A stretch of 64,000 nucleotides of DNA from Bacteroidales bacterium (lineage in GTDB: Bacteria; Bacteroidota; Bacteroidia; Bacteroidales; UBA932). Of the stretch, positions 51,306 to 60,207 are shown one piece after another (position 1 is the first letter of the stretch; each line of letters begins with the position of its first letter). The stretch lies in assembly GCA_024691765.1 (NCBI GenBank), contig JAILNI010000041.1:1-64000 (forward strand). The letters are read 5' to 3'. Below the pieces are notes generated by a model, which did not search any database, had not been told where the DNA came from, and saw only the letters and a program-made list of their open reading frames with translations. The position numbers and the translations under genes were made by a program.

Positions 51306-52577
51306 TTAACCGAAGTTGTCGAAGTGGAGGTTGGTCTCCAGGTCGACGCCGAGGCTGTCGAGCAGGTTCTCCACGGTTTTCACCAGCATGGGCGGGCCGC
51401 ACATGAAGTAGTGGATATCCTCCGGGGCCTCATGCTCGTTTAGGTAGAGCCTGCCCATTTCGGGCGCCACGAAGCCTGCGGTGTACTTCACACCCTTCTC
51501 GTCGGCCACGGGATCGGGCCTGTCGAGGGTGAGGTAGAACTTGAAGTTCGGGAAGTCCTTCTCGATGGCCCAGTAGTCTTCGAGATAGAAGGCTTCGGAA
51601 AGGCTCCTCGCGCCGTAGAAGAAGGAGACCTTGCGCTTTGTCTTGAGCGTGCGGAACAGATGCATTATGTGGCTGCGCAGAGGGGCCATGCCGGCGCCGC
51701 CGCCCACGAAGATGTATTCCGTTTCGATTGGATCGTTCTCCGGAAGGAGGAAGTCGCCGAACGGGCCGCTGATAGTCACCTTGTCTCCCGGATGCCTGGT
51801 GTAGACATACGAGGAGGCGATGCCAGGATTCACCGGCAGCAGCTTGTTGCTGCCCTTGGGTGCGTTAGGGTCGAACGGCGGGGTGGCGATTCGGACGTTG
51901 AGCTTTATGATCTGCCCCTCGGCCGGATAGGAAGCCATGGAGTAGGCCCTTACAGTCGGTTCGGGGTTCACGCATTTGAGGTCGAAGAAGCCGTAGCGTT
52001 CCCAGGTGGCCCTGTATGGCTCGTCCACGTCGATGTCCTTATAGTCGAACACGCCCTTGGGAATGTCGATCTGGATGTACTCGCCGCTCTTGAAATCGAG
52101 GTGCTCGCCTTCTGGGATGCGGACGGTGAATTCCTTGATGAAGGACGCCACGTTGTGGTTGGAAATGACCTCGCACTCCACCTTCTTCACGCTGAGCGTG
52201 CTGTCGGGAATGCGTATCTTGAGGTCTTCCTTCACCTTCACCTGGCAGCCCAGCCTCATGCCTTCCTTTATCTGCTTGCGGTTGAACTGGCCCTTTTCGG
52301 TTTCGAGTATCTCTCCGCCTCCCTCGATCATCTGCACCTTGCACTGGCCGCAGTTGGCCTTGCCGCCGCAGGCTGAGGGGAGGAAGATGCCCTGGTCGGC
52401 CAGGGTGTGCATCACGTCGCCGCCCTGGGGAACGTCCAGCACCCGCTTCCCGTCGTTGATGTCTATCTTCACGGTGCCGGAAGGAGTGATGGCCGACTTC
52501 ACCCAGAGAAGCAGGATCACCAGCACGACGGTCACCAGGACCGTTATGGCTATTGCGCTTACAATTACCTGTGTCAT
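51306..52577 (-). CDS. nqrF: Na+-translocating NADH:quinone reductase subunit F
   Basis: 423 aa. Electron entry subunit: one N-terminal membrane helix, then a 2Fe-2S domain with Cys70, Cys76, Cys79 and Cys111 (CGGKANCGQC), then FAD (RAYSMAS) and NADH domains (GGGAGMAPLRSHI, CGPPMLVKTV). It oxidises NADH and passes electrons to the membrane subunits, driving Na+ export. Normal family length. Last gene of the operon, 12 bp after nqrE. Confidence 0.97.
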   Translation of the reverse strand: MTQVIVSAIAITVLVTVVLVILLLWVKSAITPSGTVKIDINDGKRVLDVPQGGDVMHTLADQGIFLPSACGGKANCGQCKVQMIEGGGEILETEKGQFNRKQIKEGMRLGCQVKVKEDLKIRIPDSTLSVKKVECEVISNHNVASFIKEFTVRIPEGEHLDFKSGEYIQIDIPKGVFDYKDIDVDEPYRATWERYGFFDLKCVNPEPTVRAYSMASYPAEGQIIKLNVRIATPPFDPNAPKGSNKLLPVNPGIASSYVYTRHPGDKVTISGPFGDFLLPENDPIETEYIFVGGGAGMAPLRSHIMHLFRTLKTKRKVSFFYGARSLSEAFYLEDYWAIEKDFPNFKFYLTLDRPDPVADEKGVKYTAGFVAPEMGRLYLNEHEAPEDIHYFMCGPPMLVKTVENLLDSLGVDLETNLHFDNFG

Positions 52578-52589
52578 AACCTTTCCCTC

Positions 52590-53204
52590 CTATAAGCTGA
52601 TACCCATGAAAATCATGAAGGCGAGTCCCATCAGGCCCACCGTTATGAAGGTGATGCCTATGCCCTTGAGGGGCTTGGGAACATTGCTGTAGGCCATCTT
52701 TTCGCGAATCGCGGCCAGCATCACGATGGCAAGGTACCAGCCAATGCCTGAACCGAGTGCGTACACGGCGCTCTCGCCAACGTTCGCGAAGTCTTTCTGC
52801 TGCATGAAGAGGCTGCCGCCGAGTATGGCGCAGTTCACCGCAATCAGCGGAAGGAAGATGCCGAGGCTCCCGTAAAGAGCCGGAAGATAGCGCTCCACCA
52901 CCATCTCGACCAGCTGCACGAAGGCTGCGATGACCGCGATGAAGAGGATGAAACTGAGGAAGCTCAGGTCGACCTCCGCGAACTGCGGACCCAGCCATGC
53001 GAGCGCTCCGGGCTGGAGCACGTAGCGGTTGAGCAGGTAGTTCAGGGGAAGAGTGCAGAGCAGCACGAAGATCACGGCGAGGCCGAGGCCGTTTGCCGTC
53101 TTTACAGTCTTGCTTACCGCCAGGTATGAGCACATACCCAGGAAGTAGGCGAATATCATGTTGTCTACGAAGATAGACTTTACGAAAAGGCTTACGTATT
53201 CCAT
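52590..53204 (-). CDS. nqrE: Na+-NQR subunit E
   Basis: 204 aa, six membrane helices. With NqrD it forms a pseudo-symmetric pair that holds an iron centre via conserved cysteines, here [10 protein letters not shown] and VNCAILGG. Normal length. 12 bp from nqrD. Confidence 0.97.
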   Translation of the reverse strand: MEYVSLFVKSIFVDNMIFAYFLGMCSYLAVSKTVKTANGLGLAVIFVLLCTLPLNYLLNRYVLQPGALAWLGPQFAEVDLSFLSFILFIAVIAAFVQLVEMVVERYLPALYGSLGIFLPLIAVNCAILGGSLFMQQKDFANVGESAVYALGSGIGWYLAIVMLAAIREKMAYSNVPKPLKGIGITFITVGLMGLAFMIFMGISL

Positions 53205-53216
53205 ATGGCTGTGCTT

Positions 53217-53822
53217 TTACTTTTCCTGGAGTTCCCTGTCGACGCTGCGGTGTACCCAGATAATGCATCCTATGAGTATCAGCGCGAACGGCGGAAGGAT
53301 TACAAGATTGTTGGTTACATAGGCTGCCGGCATAACCTGCAGGCCGAAGAGGGTGCCGCTTCCGAAGAGTTCGCGGAAGAAGGCAACGATAAGCAGTATC
53401 ATGCCGTAGCCGAAGCCGTTGGCAAGACCGTCCACAAGGGAGGGAAGGGGCTTGCTGCCGAGGGCGAACGCTTCGATACGGCCCATCACTATGCAGTTGG
53501 TGATAATGAGGCCGATGTAAACGGACAGCTGTTTGTCGATGGGGAAGGTGACCTCGATGCTCTTGAGTATCTGGTCCACCAGAATAACCAGCATCGCGAC
53601 CACGACCAGCTGCACGATGATGCGTACGCGGTTGGGAATGCCCTTGCGCAGAAGGCTCAGCACCAGGTTCGCAAGGCCGCAGACCACGGTGACGGACAGC
53701 GCCATCACAAGCGCGCCCTTAAGGGTTACGGTAACCGCGAGCGACGAACATATACCGAGTACCAGCACGGTAATGGGGTTGCCCTTGAAGAGAGGCTGAA
53801 GGAATGTTTCTCTCAGTGTCAT
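53217..53822 (-). CDS. nqrD: Na+-NQR subunit D
   Basis: 201 aa, six membrane helices, homologous to NqrE. The iron-binding cysteines are in LGICSSLAV and ITNCIVMGR. Typical NqrD motif MGRIEAFALGSKP. Separated from nqrC by 3 bp. Confidence 0.97.
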   Translation of the reverse strand: MTLRETFLQPLFKGNPITVLVLGICSSLAVTVTLKGALVMALSVTVVCGLANLVLSLLRKGIPNRVRIIVQLVVVAMLVILVDQILKSIEVTFPIDKQLSVYIGLIITNCIVMGRIEAFALGSKPLPSLVDGLANGFGYGMILLIVAFFRELFGSGTLFGLQVMPAAYVTNNLVILPPFALILIGCIIWVHRSVDRELQEK

Positions 53823-53825
53823 GGC

Positions 53826-54602
53826 TTAGTCCTCCTCTGCGTTGATGGCGTGATTCTCCAGCATGCTGAAGAACGCTGCGTTACCCAAATGTTTTTCGTA
53901 GGCGTCGAACCAGACGTTGAGGGCTTCGTTGAGGCCTTTGGAGGTCATGGTTGCGCCGGTGATTGCGTCGACCGCGTTGGCGGCTCCGGAGGCCTCGGCG
54001 TTCTTTTCGAGCCTGAAGGCGGGTTTGTCGCCCCATTCTACGGTTTTGCCGGCGAATTTCTCGCGGAACCAGGGTTCGTCCTTTATCTTGGCGCCCAGGC
54101 CCGGGGTTTCGCCCTCATGGTCGAAGTAGGCACCTGCGATTGTATGAAGGTCGGGCTCGAACGCGATGTAACCCCAGACCGGACCCCAGAGGCCCGCTCC
54201 GTAGACGGGAATCACCGTCCTGCCGCTTTTGAACACATAAACGGGGAGCTTTGCCTCGCCGCCGGCCTTTATGGCCCTGTCCTGCGGTTTGAGTTTGTCC
54301 ACAAGCTGGATGTTGTCCTCTTCGATGCCAAGTTCGCCGTTCTTCTCTCCGTCGAGGCCTATGGTGTAGGCTTCCTGAATGCTGTCGGCGTAAAGCCGGA
54401 GTATGTCGGCGTTCTTCGTGGCATAAAGCTCTTCGGTCGGTTTGGTGCCGGCCGCCGCCATCATCTGCCTGAGGGTTTCTGCTTTGGCGTTTGCCTGCTG
54501 GGCCGGACCCAGTTTGGAAGCGGCGAAAGCCAGGATGCCAGCCACCACCACAACTATTATGGTAGTGTAGACTACTGTGTAGATGTTTCCGTTGGTATTC
54601 AT
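53826..54602 (-). CDS. nqrC: Na+-NQR subunit C
   Basis: 258 aa. One N-terminal helix (IYTVVYTTIIVVVVAGIL), then a periplasmic FMN domain. The covalent FMN site is the Thr in TGATMTS. Two bp separate it from nqrB. The FMN is attached by an ApbE-type flavin transferase, which is not in this window. Confidence 0.96.
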   Translation of the reverse strand: MNTNGNIYTVVYTTIIVVVVAGILAFAASKLGPAQQANAKAETLRQMMAAAGTKPTEELYATKNADILRLYADSIQEAYTIGLDGEKNGELGIEEDNIQLVDKLKPQDRAIKAGGEAKLPVYVFKSGRTVIPVYGAGLWGPVWGYIAFEPDLHTIAGAYFDHEGETPGLGAKIKDEPWFREKFAGKTVEWGDKPAFRLEKNAEASGAANAVDAITGATMTSKGLNEALNVWFDAYEKHLGNAAFFSMLENHAINAEED

Positions 54603-54604
54603 GG

Positions 54605-55696
54605 CTAGGCGTTTGCTTTAAGTTTGCGTGCCCTGCGGCTGATGTGCGAAGAAACCACGCAGTGGTCGATGAGGGGAGCGGCAGTATTGCCCATCAGTAT
54701 GGCCAGCATCATTCCCTCGGCGTAGCCTGGGTTGAAGAGGCGCACCGTGATGCAAAGCATGCCGATCAGCAGGCCGTATATCCATTTGCCGCACTCCGTC
54801 TGGGCGGAAGTGACGGGATCGGTGGCCATGAAGACGGTACCGAAGGCGAAACCGCCGACGATAAGCTGGTTCCAGCAGGGCATCGCGCTGATGCCGGCAA
54901 GGTCGGCGATTCCTCCTACGAGGAGGGCTCCGAGCACGCTGCCGCACATTACCTTCCAGCTGGCGACTCCCGTCCAGAGGAGTATGGCCGCGCCGAGCAG
55001 GATGGCGATTACGCTGGTCTCACCCACGCTGCCGGGGATGGTTCCGATAATCTGGCTCCAGATGCCGTTGCTGTACTGGGCGGCTCCGTCGAGTGCCAGG
55101 GGAGTGGCCCCGGTGAAGCCGTCTGCGAAGGTTTCGGACGCCTTCTTTGCAATCCAGACTTCGCTTCCCGACATAGCGGTGGGATAGCTGAAGAACAGGA
55201 ACGCACGTGCCAGAAGGGCCGGGTTCCAGATGTTCATTCCTGTGCCGCCGAAGACCTCCTTGCCGAAGATGACGGCGAATGCGACCGCGAGCGCGAGCAT
55301 CCAGAGGGGAGTGGTTGGCGGAACGATGAGGGGAATGAGGAAGCCCGATACGAGGTAGCCTTCGTTCACCTCTTCACCGCGGAGACCGCTGCTGAAGAAC
55401 TCTATGAAAAGGCCCACTCCGTAAGAGACTACGAAGAGCGGCAGCGTCTTCAGGAAGCCCCACCACCAGTTGGCGAGTATGTTGGCCGAAGTGCCGCCGC
55501 CTATTGCGAGCTGGTGCTGATAACCTACGTTCCACATGCCGAAGAGGGCTGCCGGAACGAGGGCTATCACCACTATTATCATGATGCGTTTCAGGTCCAC
55601 TGCATCGCGCACGTGCGCACCCTTGCGGGTGACCGTGCCGGGCACATGGAGGAAGGTTGCAAACGCATCGACTGTTGCTGTCCAGAACTTTTTCAT
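54605..55696 (-). CDS. nqrB: Na+-NQR subunit B
   Basis: 363 aa, about ten membrane helices. Holds covalent FMN (Thr in TGATPLAL) and riboflavin and forms the Na+ path with NqrD/E. NEGYLVSGFLIPLIVPP and FGKEVFGGTGMNIWNPAL are characteristic. One bp after nqrA. Confidence 0.97.
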   Translation of the reverse strand: MKKFWTATVDAFATFLHVPGTVTRKGAHVRDAVDLKRIMIIVVIALVPAALFGMWNVGYQHQLAIGGGTSANILANWWWGFLKTLPLFVVSYGVGLFIEFFSSGLRGEEVNEGYLVSGFLIPLIVPPTTPLWMLALAVAFAVIFGKEVFGGTGMNIWNPALLARAFLFFSYPTAMSGSEVWIAKKASETFADGFTGATPLALDGAAQYSNGIWSQIIGTIPGSVGETSVIAILLGAAILLWTGVASWKVMCGSVLGALLVGGIADLAGISAMPCWNQLIVGGFAFGTVFMATDPVTSAQTECGKWIYGLLIGMLCITVRLFNPGYAEGMMLAILMGNTAAPLIDHCVVSSHISRRARKLKANA

Positions 55697-55697
55697 A

Positions 55698-57056
55698 CTA
55701 TTCCATTTCTTTGAGCATGAGGCGTATGCCGTTTGCGATTATTTCCTGAATGTCGTTCTTGGAGGGGTCGATGAACTCGCAGAGGGCGAGGTCTTCCGGA
55801 ACGACTTCGTATATGCCGAATTTCTCCATCTTGTCGATGTCGCCGGCGAGGCAGGCCTTGATCAGGTAAACCGGAAAGATGTCCATGGGCAGAACCTTGG
55901 CGTAATAGGCGTCGCTCATCACGAACGCGCGGGGACCGCCGTGGAGGTTGGTGTCCAGGTCGTATCTGCGCCAGGGCATGAGCCACGAGAAGTAGCTGTG
56001 GTCGGTACTGAACTGCTTCCAGCGTATGGGGCGTGCCCAGCCGAGAAGTTCGGGTTCGTAGCCTTCCCTGAGCACCGTCACGAGGTTGTCGTAGAAGCCG
56101 AGGTATCCGTCGCGGCCGACGTTTTCGCCGCTGAGGATGTTGCCGCTCACCACTCGCAGGTCGTCAGTAGCTCCGAAGAATGCTCCCAGCGTGCTCATGG
56201 GCGATCCGGGATACATGTCGGCGTAGGCGGGTTCGATTGCGGCCGGACCGGCCACGGCTACCTTGCGGCGCACGTCGTAGCGGCCGGTGTTGAAGAGGGC
56301 GCCTATTGCGGCAAGGCCGGGAAGGGATACGGTCCATACCACGCTGCCCTTGGTGACGGGGCACACATGGCTGATCTGCACTCCCACATTGCCGGCGGGA
56401 TGCTTTCCTTCGAAGACGTGTTTCTCCACATTCTCGAGCCTGGCGAGGGGGCTGCGGTTGAAGTTGGCTGCGTTGTAGCCCACATGGACTTTGCCGGAGC
56501 TGAGTTTCGCGAGGGCATCGACACCTTTCTGGATGTCGACCAGGCGGTCGCCGAGGGTGAATTCGGGGCATGCCGCAAGGGGAGCGGTGTCGAAGGCTGA
56601 GACGAACACGGCCTTCGGCGTGTCTGCCGGATTGGCTATGATGCCGTACGGCCTCTGGATGACGAAGGGCCACAGACCGGCTTCGAGTATGGCTGCCTTG
56701 ACTGCGTCTGCATCCAGTTCCGAAGGATTCTTTTTCCCGAAGTCGAGCGCTTCCCTGCGTCCGTCGGACTGGAGTACGACCGCAAGCAGTTTCCGCTTCT
56801 CGCCGCGGACAATCTCCTTCACGACACCGCTGACGGGCGAAGCCACCAGCACTTCCGGCCTCTTCTTGTCGGAGAGTACCGGCGACCCGCACTTCACGGC
56901 GTCGCCCTCCCTTATGAGAAGACGCGGAGTGAAGCCCTTGAAATCGGACGGGCGGATGGCTATTATGTCGGGAGTAACTGTCTTGGCGATACGGAGTTCG
57001 GCTTTCCCGGTAACCGGCAGGTCGAGTCCTTTGGTCAAAACGATTCTTTTGGACAT
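55698..57056 (-). CDS. nqrA: Na+-NQR subunit A
   Basis: 452 aa soluble subunit on the cytoplasmic face, near the quinone site. Starts MSKRIVLTKGLDLPVTGKAE, with GYNAANFNRSPLARLENVEK and NGIRLMLKEME at the end. It lacks the Fe-S motifs of RnfC, which separates this operon from Rnf. First gene of nqrABCDEF. Promoter box lies 47 nt upstream. Confidence 0.97.
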   Translation of the reverse strand: MSKRIVLTKGLDLPVTGKAELRIAKTVTPDIIAIRPSDFKGFTPRLLIREGDAVKCGSPVLSDKKRPEVLVASPVSGVVKEIVRGEKRKLLAVVLQSDGRREALDFGKKNPSELDADAVKAAILEAGLWPFVIQRPYGIIANPADTPKAVFVSAFDTAPLAACPEFTLGDRLVDIQKGVDALAKLSSGKVHVGYNAANFNRSPLARLENVEKHVFEGKHPAGNVGVQISHVCPVTKGSVVWTVSLPGLAAIGALFNTGRYDVRRKVAVAGPAAIEPAYADMYPGSPMSTLGAFFGATDDLRVVSGNILSGENVGRDGYLGFYDNLVTVLREGYEPELLGWARPIRWKQFSTDHSYFSWLMPWRRYDLDTNLHGGPRAFVMSDAYYAKVLPMDIFPVYLIKACLAGDIDKMEKFGIYEVVPEDLALCEFIDPSKNDIQEIIANGIRLMLKEME

Positions 57057-57103
57057 ATTGTTGGTGTAATTTCGATTATTCCGATTAATCGTATAATAAC
57101 TTG

Positions 57104-57111
57104 CGAAGATA
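57104..57111 (-). promoter_or_regulatory. -7 box of the nqr operon
   Basis: TATCTTCG on the minus strand (7 of 8 to TAnnTTTG), giving a leader of about 45 nt before nqrA. Confidence 0.5.
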
Positions 57112-57163
57112 GCGAAAAATATTGATACGCGGAATATCTTTTTCGAGGGGTTCTACTGGCGCC

Positions 57164-57253
57164 GGGGGTTAACACGTTTTTGCCCTTTTTCGTGTTAGCC
57201 CCCCATCCTGCATCCCGGGGGTTAACACGTTTTGGGCTGTTATCGTGTTAACC
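57164..57253 (+). repeat. Dimeric palindromic element, left copy
   Basis: Two palindromes, 57167-57200 and 57220-57253, each with 10-bp arms (GGTTAACACG / CGTGTTAGCC or CGTGTTAACC) and a 14-nt loop, separated by 19 nt. They start exactly 53 bp apart. It lies between nqrA and uvrD, and the second palindrome ends one base from the uvrD stop. The reverse complement appears on the other side of uvrD. No ORF or transposase is inside. Confidence 0.88.
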
Positions 57254-57254
57254 A

Positions 57255-59777
57255 CTACGCTTTCTCCGGGCGGAGTTTAGCGTATTTGAGAAGGAGTTGC
57301 TTGCGGCCGTAGTCGTCGAATTCGACCACTGCTTTCATTTCCGGGGCTTCCCCGGTGATTTCCAGTATCCTGCCGGCGCCGAAACGGTTGTGCTCTATGC
57401 GCTCGCCGACATAAAGCTCTGTCATGGGAACGGGAACGAAATCGGCGTCGATTACAGGAGGCGCAGATGTCGGGCGAACCGGGCGCGATACAGGGCTGGG
57501 TTGAGACTCCTGATGGGGAGATGTCCCGAATGAAGTACGGCGAGGCTCAAAGCGGACCGTTGAAGACTTTCCGTAGCGATACCCGCCCCCGCCGGACGAA
57601 GGGTTACGGCTGAACGAACTGCCCGAAGATCCTGAGCTACGGCTGAATGAGTTGCCTGAAGAGCCGGCACCGCGGCTGAAAGAGCGACCGGCCAAGCCTC
57701 CGTAGGAGCCGCCAACTCCGCCGAAACGGCCGAGGGCGCTCGAAGGCACCTCGGGTCGCTCCTTCGGCAGCGGATTTGCCAGGTATTGGTCGTCTATTTC
57801 ATAAAGGAAGCGGCTGGGAGGATTGCTCTCGTGCTTGCCGTTGCGCATTCGGGTGCAGGCGTAAGAAAGCGACACCGCCCTTTTGGCGCGGGTTACCGCC
57901 ACGTAGAACAGGCGCCTTTCCTCTTCTATATCCTGCTTCGAAGCCAGCATCCCTCCTCCTGGGAAAAGATTCTCCTCACAGCCAGCCACGTACACATAGG
58001 GGAATTCCAGCCCTTTGGCCGAGTGGACAGTCATGAGAGCAACCTTATTGTTGGTGTCTTCGTCGGTTGTAACGTCCACATTGGAAAGCAGCGCTATATT
58101 CTCAAGGAAATCCGCCAGCGTAACGACCTGGAATTCGTCCTCCGGAACACCGTTGTCGGCGAATTCATCCTGCCTTTCTTCAACGAAACCGGCCACCGAG
58201 TTCAGCAGTTCGTCCAGATTTGCGGTTCGCGCCATGCCCTCGATGGAGGTGTCAAGCTTATGGAAAGCATAATACCCGGAGGCGTCGGCAATCATCTTCG
58301 CCATATCGTAGGCATCGGTCTCCGGCACTTTTGCCGCAAGGCCGTTTATCATGCTGCAGAACGCCTGGATCTTGCCGAGCGCCGCCTGCCGAAGACCGTA
58401 AAGCCCGGTGTCCTGCATGAAAGCCGCCTTGAACAGCGGACAGCCATGAGCCCGGGCACATTCGTTCAGCGCCGAAATCGAAGTGTCGCCAATCCCCCTT
58501 GCGGGAACATTCACCACGCGCTTGAAACTCTCGTCGTCGTTAATGTTCACAACCAGCTTGAAATATGCGGTCATATCCTTGATTTCAGCCCTGTCGAAGA
58601 AGGAATTGCCGGAGTAAATCATGTATGGCAGATTGCGGCGGCGGAGCTGTTCCTCGAGTGCCCGGGACTGGGAATTGGTGCGGTAAAGCACGGCGAAATC
58701 CTGGTACTGTGCACGCTCCAGCTGCATTCGCGATATGATGTCGGAGACTATCATTATGGCCTCGTCCTGCTCGGTCCAGGCTTTCATGAGTTCCAGTTTC
58801 TCTCCCTTCTCGTCTCCTGCGAAGCACTTTTTGGGAATGCGTCCTTCATTGTGCTCGATGACTGAATTCGCAGCCTCCACGATGTTGGAGGTCGAGCGGT
58901 AATTGTGTTCGAGACGGAGGATCCTGCTCTCGGGATAGTCTTTCTGGAAATTAAGGATGTTCTCTATCCTGGCGCCGCGGAAGGCATAGATGCTCTGGGA
59001 GTCGTCGCCTACCACGCTTATGTTGTGATGCCTCTGCGAGAGTTTTTTGATGATAAGGTACTGCGCGAGGTTGGTATCCTGGTACTCGTCCACGAGTATA
59101 TAGGAGAAACGCGCCGAGATCTCTTCAAGGGCCTCGGGATTGTCACGCAGGAGGATATTCATCTGGACGAGGATATCGTCGAAGTCCATCACCCCGCTCT
59201 GCTTCAGTTTTTGCTGGTAAAGTTCGTACACCCTGCCTATCATAGGCCGCTTCGATGCGGAGTCGGCGTCGAAATACTGCCTGTCCTGGTTGTACCTTTG
59301 CGGGAGCACCAGAGCGTTCTTTGCGGCCGAAATGCGCGACAGCACTTCCCGCGGCTTGTACGTTTTGTCGTCGAGTTTCAGTTCCTTGATGCACGCCTTG
59401 ACTGCAGAGGTGGAGTCCGACTGGTCGTAGATGGTAAAGGTCCGGGGATATCCGAGGGATTCGGCATAGTCCCGCAGGAACCTCACGAACACCGAATGGA
59501 AGGTGCCCATCACAAGCCTTGCGGCCCTGCGGTCACCCACCATCACGGCGATTCTCTGCTTCATCTCGCCGGCGGCTTTCTTGGTAAAGGTGAGGGCGAG
59601 AATACGCGCCGGGTCGATATCTTCCGTAGCAAGGATATATGCGATTCTGGATGTAAGCACCCTGGTCTTTCCGGATCCCGCTCCAGCCACTATGAGCATG
59701 GGGCCGTGGATATTCTCCACCGCCGTCCGCTGCTGAGGGTCGAGCCCTTCCAGGATTCTTGCCGCTTTCTCGTCCAT
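57255..59777 (-). CDS. pcrA/uvrD: UvrD/PcrA-type superfamily I DNA helicase
   Basis: 840 aa. 3'-5' DNA helicase for excision and replication repair. Walker A AGAGSGKT (residues 31-38), DEYQDTN (motif II), GDDSQSIYAFRG (III), RRLFYVAVTRAKR (VI). After the helicase domains a Gly/Ser/Arg-rich low-complexity stretch (GSSGxSFSR repeats, about 690-740) links to a C-terminal Tudor-like PcrA domain (RIEHNRFGAGRILEI). The linker is longer and more repetitive than usual. The last 26-28 coding bases are repeated upstream of the gene on the opposite strand. Promoter box 7 nt before the ATG. Confidence 0.96.
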   Translation of the reverse strand: MDEKAARILEGLDPQQRTAVENIHGPMLIVAGAGSGKTRVLTSRIAYILATEDIDPARILALTFTKKAAGEMKQRIAVMVGDRRAARLVMGTFHSVFVRFLRDYAESLGYPRTFTIYDQSDSTSAVKACIKELKLDDKTYKPREVLSRISAAKNALVLPQRYNQDRQYFDADSASKRPMIGRVYELYQQKLKQSGVMDFDDILVQMNILLRDNPEALEEISARFSYILVDEYQDTNLAQYLIIKKLSQRHHNISVVGDDSQSIYAFRGARIENILNFQKDYPESRILRLEHNYRSTSNIVEAANSVIEHNEGRIPKKCFAGDEKGEKLELMKAWTEQDEAIMIVSDIISRMQLERAQYQDFAVLYRTNSQSRALEEQLRRRNLPYMIYSGNSFFDRAEIKDMTAYFKLVVNINDDESFKRVVNVPARGIGDTSISALNECARAHGCPLFKAAFMQDTGLYGLRQAALGKIQAFCSMINGLAAKVPETDAYDMAKMIADASGYYAFHKLDTSIEGMARTANLDELLNSVAGFVEERQDEFADNGVPEDEFQVVTLADFLENIALLSNVDVTTDEDTNNKVALMTVHSAKGLEFPYVYVAGCEENLFPGGGMLASKQDIEEERRLFYVAVTRAKRAVSLSYACTRMRNGKHESNPPSRFLYEIDDQYLANPLPKERPEVPSSALGRFGGVGGSYGGLAGRSFSRGAGSSGNSFSRSSGSSGSSFSRNPSSGGGGYRYGKSSTVRFEPRRTSFGTSPHQESQPSPVSRPVRPTSAPPVIDADFVPVPMTELYVGERIEHNRFGAGRILEITGEAPEMKAVVEFDDYGRKQLLLKYAKLRPEKA

Positions 59778-59784
59778 CGCAGGG

Positions 59785-59792
59785 CGAAAATA
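59785..59792 (-). promoter_or_regulatory. -7 box of uvrD/pcrA
   Basis: TATTTTCG on the minus strand (7 of 8 to TAnnTTTG), 7 nt before the ATG; again almost no leader. Confidence 0.5.
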
Positions 59793-59827
59793 CGAAAAAT
59801 TTGGCGATTATCCGATATTCTTTTGGG

Positions 59828-59917
59828 GGCTAACACGAAAAGAGCCCAAAACGTGTTCACCCCCGGGGTGCATGATGGGTGGCTAACACGAAAAAGGCCC
59901 AAAACGTGTTGACCCCC
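59828..59917 (-). repeat. Dimeric palindromic element, right copy (inverted)
   Basis: Palindromes at 59828-59861 and 59881-59914, 10-bp arms and 14-nt loops, start points 53 bp apart and a 19-nt spacer, exactly as in the left copy but reverse complemented. By hand alignment 77 of 87 positions agree with the left element. It lies in the uvrD upstream region. Confidence 0.88.
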
Positions 59918-59930
59918 TGGCGGCGGGGCG

Positions 59931-59958
59931 TCAAATACGCGAAACTCCGCCCGGAGAA
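59931..59958 (+). repeat. Copy of the uvrD 3' end
   Basis: 28 bp that match the end of uvrD (57262-57289) in reverse complement at 27 positions, including codons for KYAKLRPE. It lies just 3' of the 50-aa gene and is a non-coding remnant here. Confidence 0.85.
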
Positions 59959-59961
59959 GCG

Positions 59962-60114
59962 TTAGGCTACCTCCAGGCCAAGTTCGGCGATGAGGGAGAG
60001 GGCGTCGGCGGAGAGGCTGCGGCTGATGAAGGCTGCCTCGTCGGGCCTGTAGGAGTTGGCGGTGAGTTCGTCGGAGACTCTCTTGCGGAGTGAAAAAATC
60101 TGGCTTGCTGACAT
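59962..60114 (-). CDS. 50-aa small protein
   Basis: Below the ORF-track cut-off. MSASQIFSLRKRVSDELTAN begins a helical, charged product that ends LIAELGLEVA, with no signal peptide. A -7 box lies about 55 nt upstream, and the stop is 3 bp from the uvrD-like remnant. No family recognised. GC-rich small frames are common by chance in this genome, but the promoter, the amphipathic helices and the position between two transcription units support a gene. Function unknown. Confidence 0.55.
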   Translation of the reverse strand: MSASQIFSLRKRVSDELTANSYRPDEAAFISRSLSADALSLIAELGLEVA

Positions 60115-60169
60115 ATCTTTGCGTTTTTAATTGTTTTCGTTCATTCGTGGAATCCTTTCGTCCACGATG

Positions 60170-60177
60170 CAAAGATA
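60170..60177 (-). promoter_or_regulatory. -7 box of the 50-aa gene
   Basis: TATCTTTG on the minus strand, 55 nt before ATG 60114. The leader can form a CGTGGA/TCCACG hairpin. No -33 box at the normal distance. Confidence 0.5.
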
Positions 60178-60207
60178 TGGCGCGATTTTGCCAATAAGCG
60201 TCAAAAA

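Noticed and set aside
53205-54608. 467-aa plus-strand ORF
   Set aside because: Antisense to nqrC and nqrD, both firmly identified.
51306-57056. Operon considered as Rnf complex
   Set aside because: NqrA lacks RnfC Fe-S motifs and NqrF has a single 2Fe-2S plus FAD/NADH domains; this is Na+-NQR.
57164-59917. Flanking repeats considered as IS or transposon ends
   Set aside because: The enclosed gene is a normal repair helicase; no transposase, no target-site duplication seen. Kept as a palindromic repeat element only.
59690-60172. 160-aa minus-strand ORF across the repeat and small-gene region
   Set aside because: Runs through both palindromes and the uvrD start in another frame; composition does not look like a protein.
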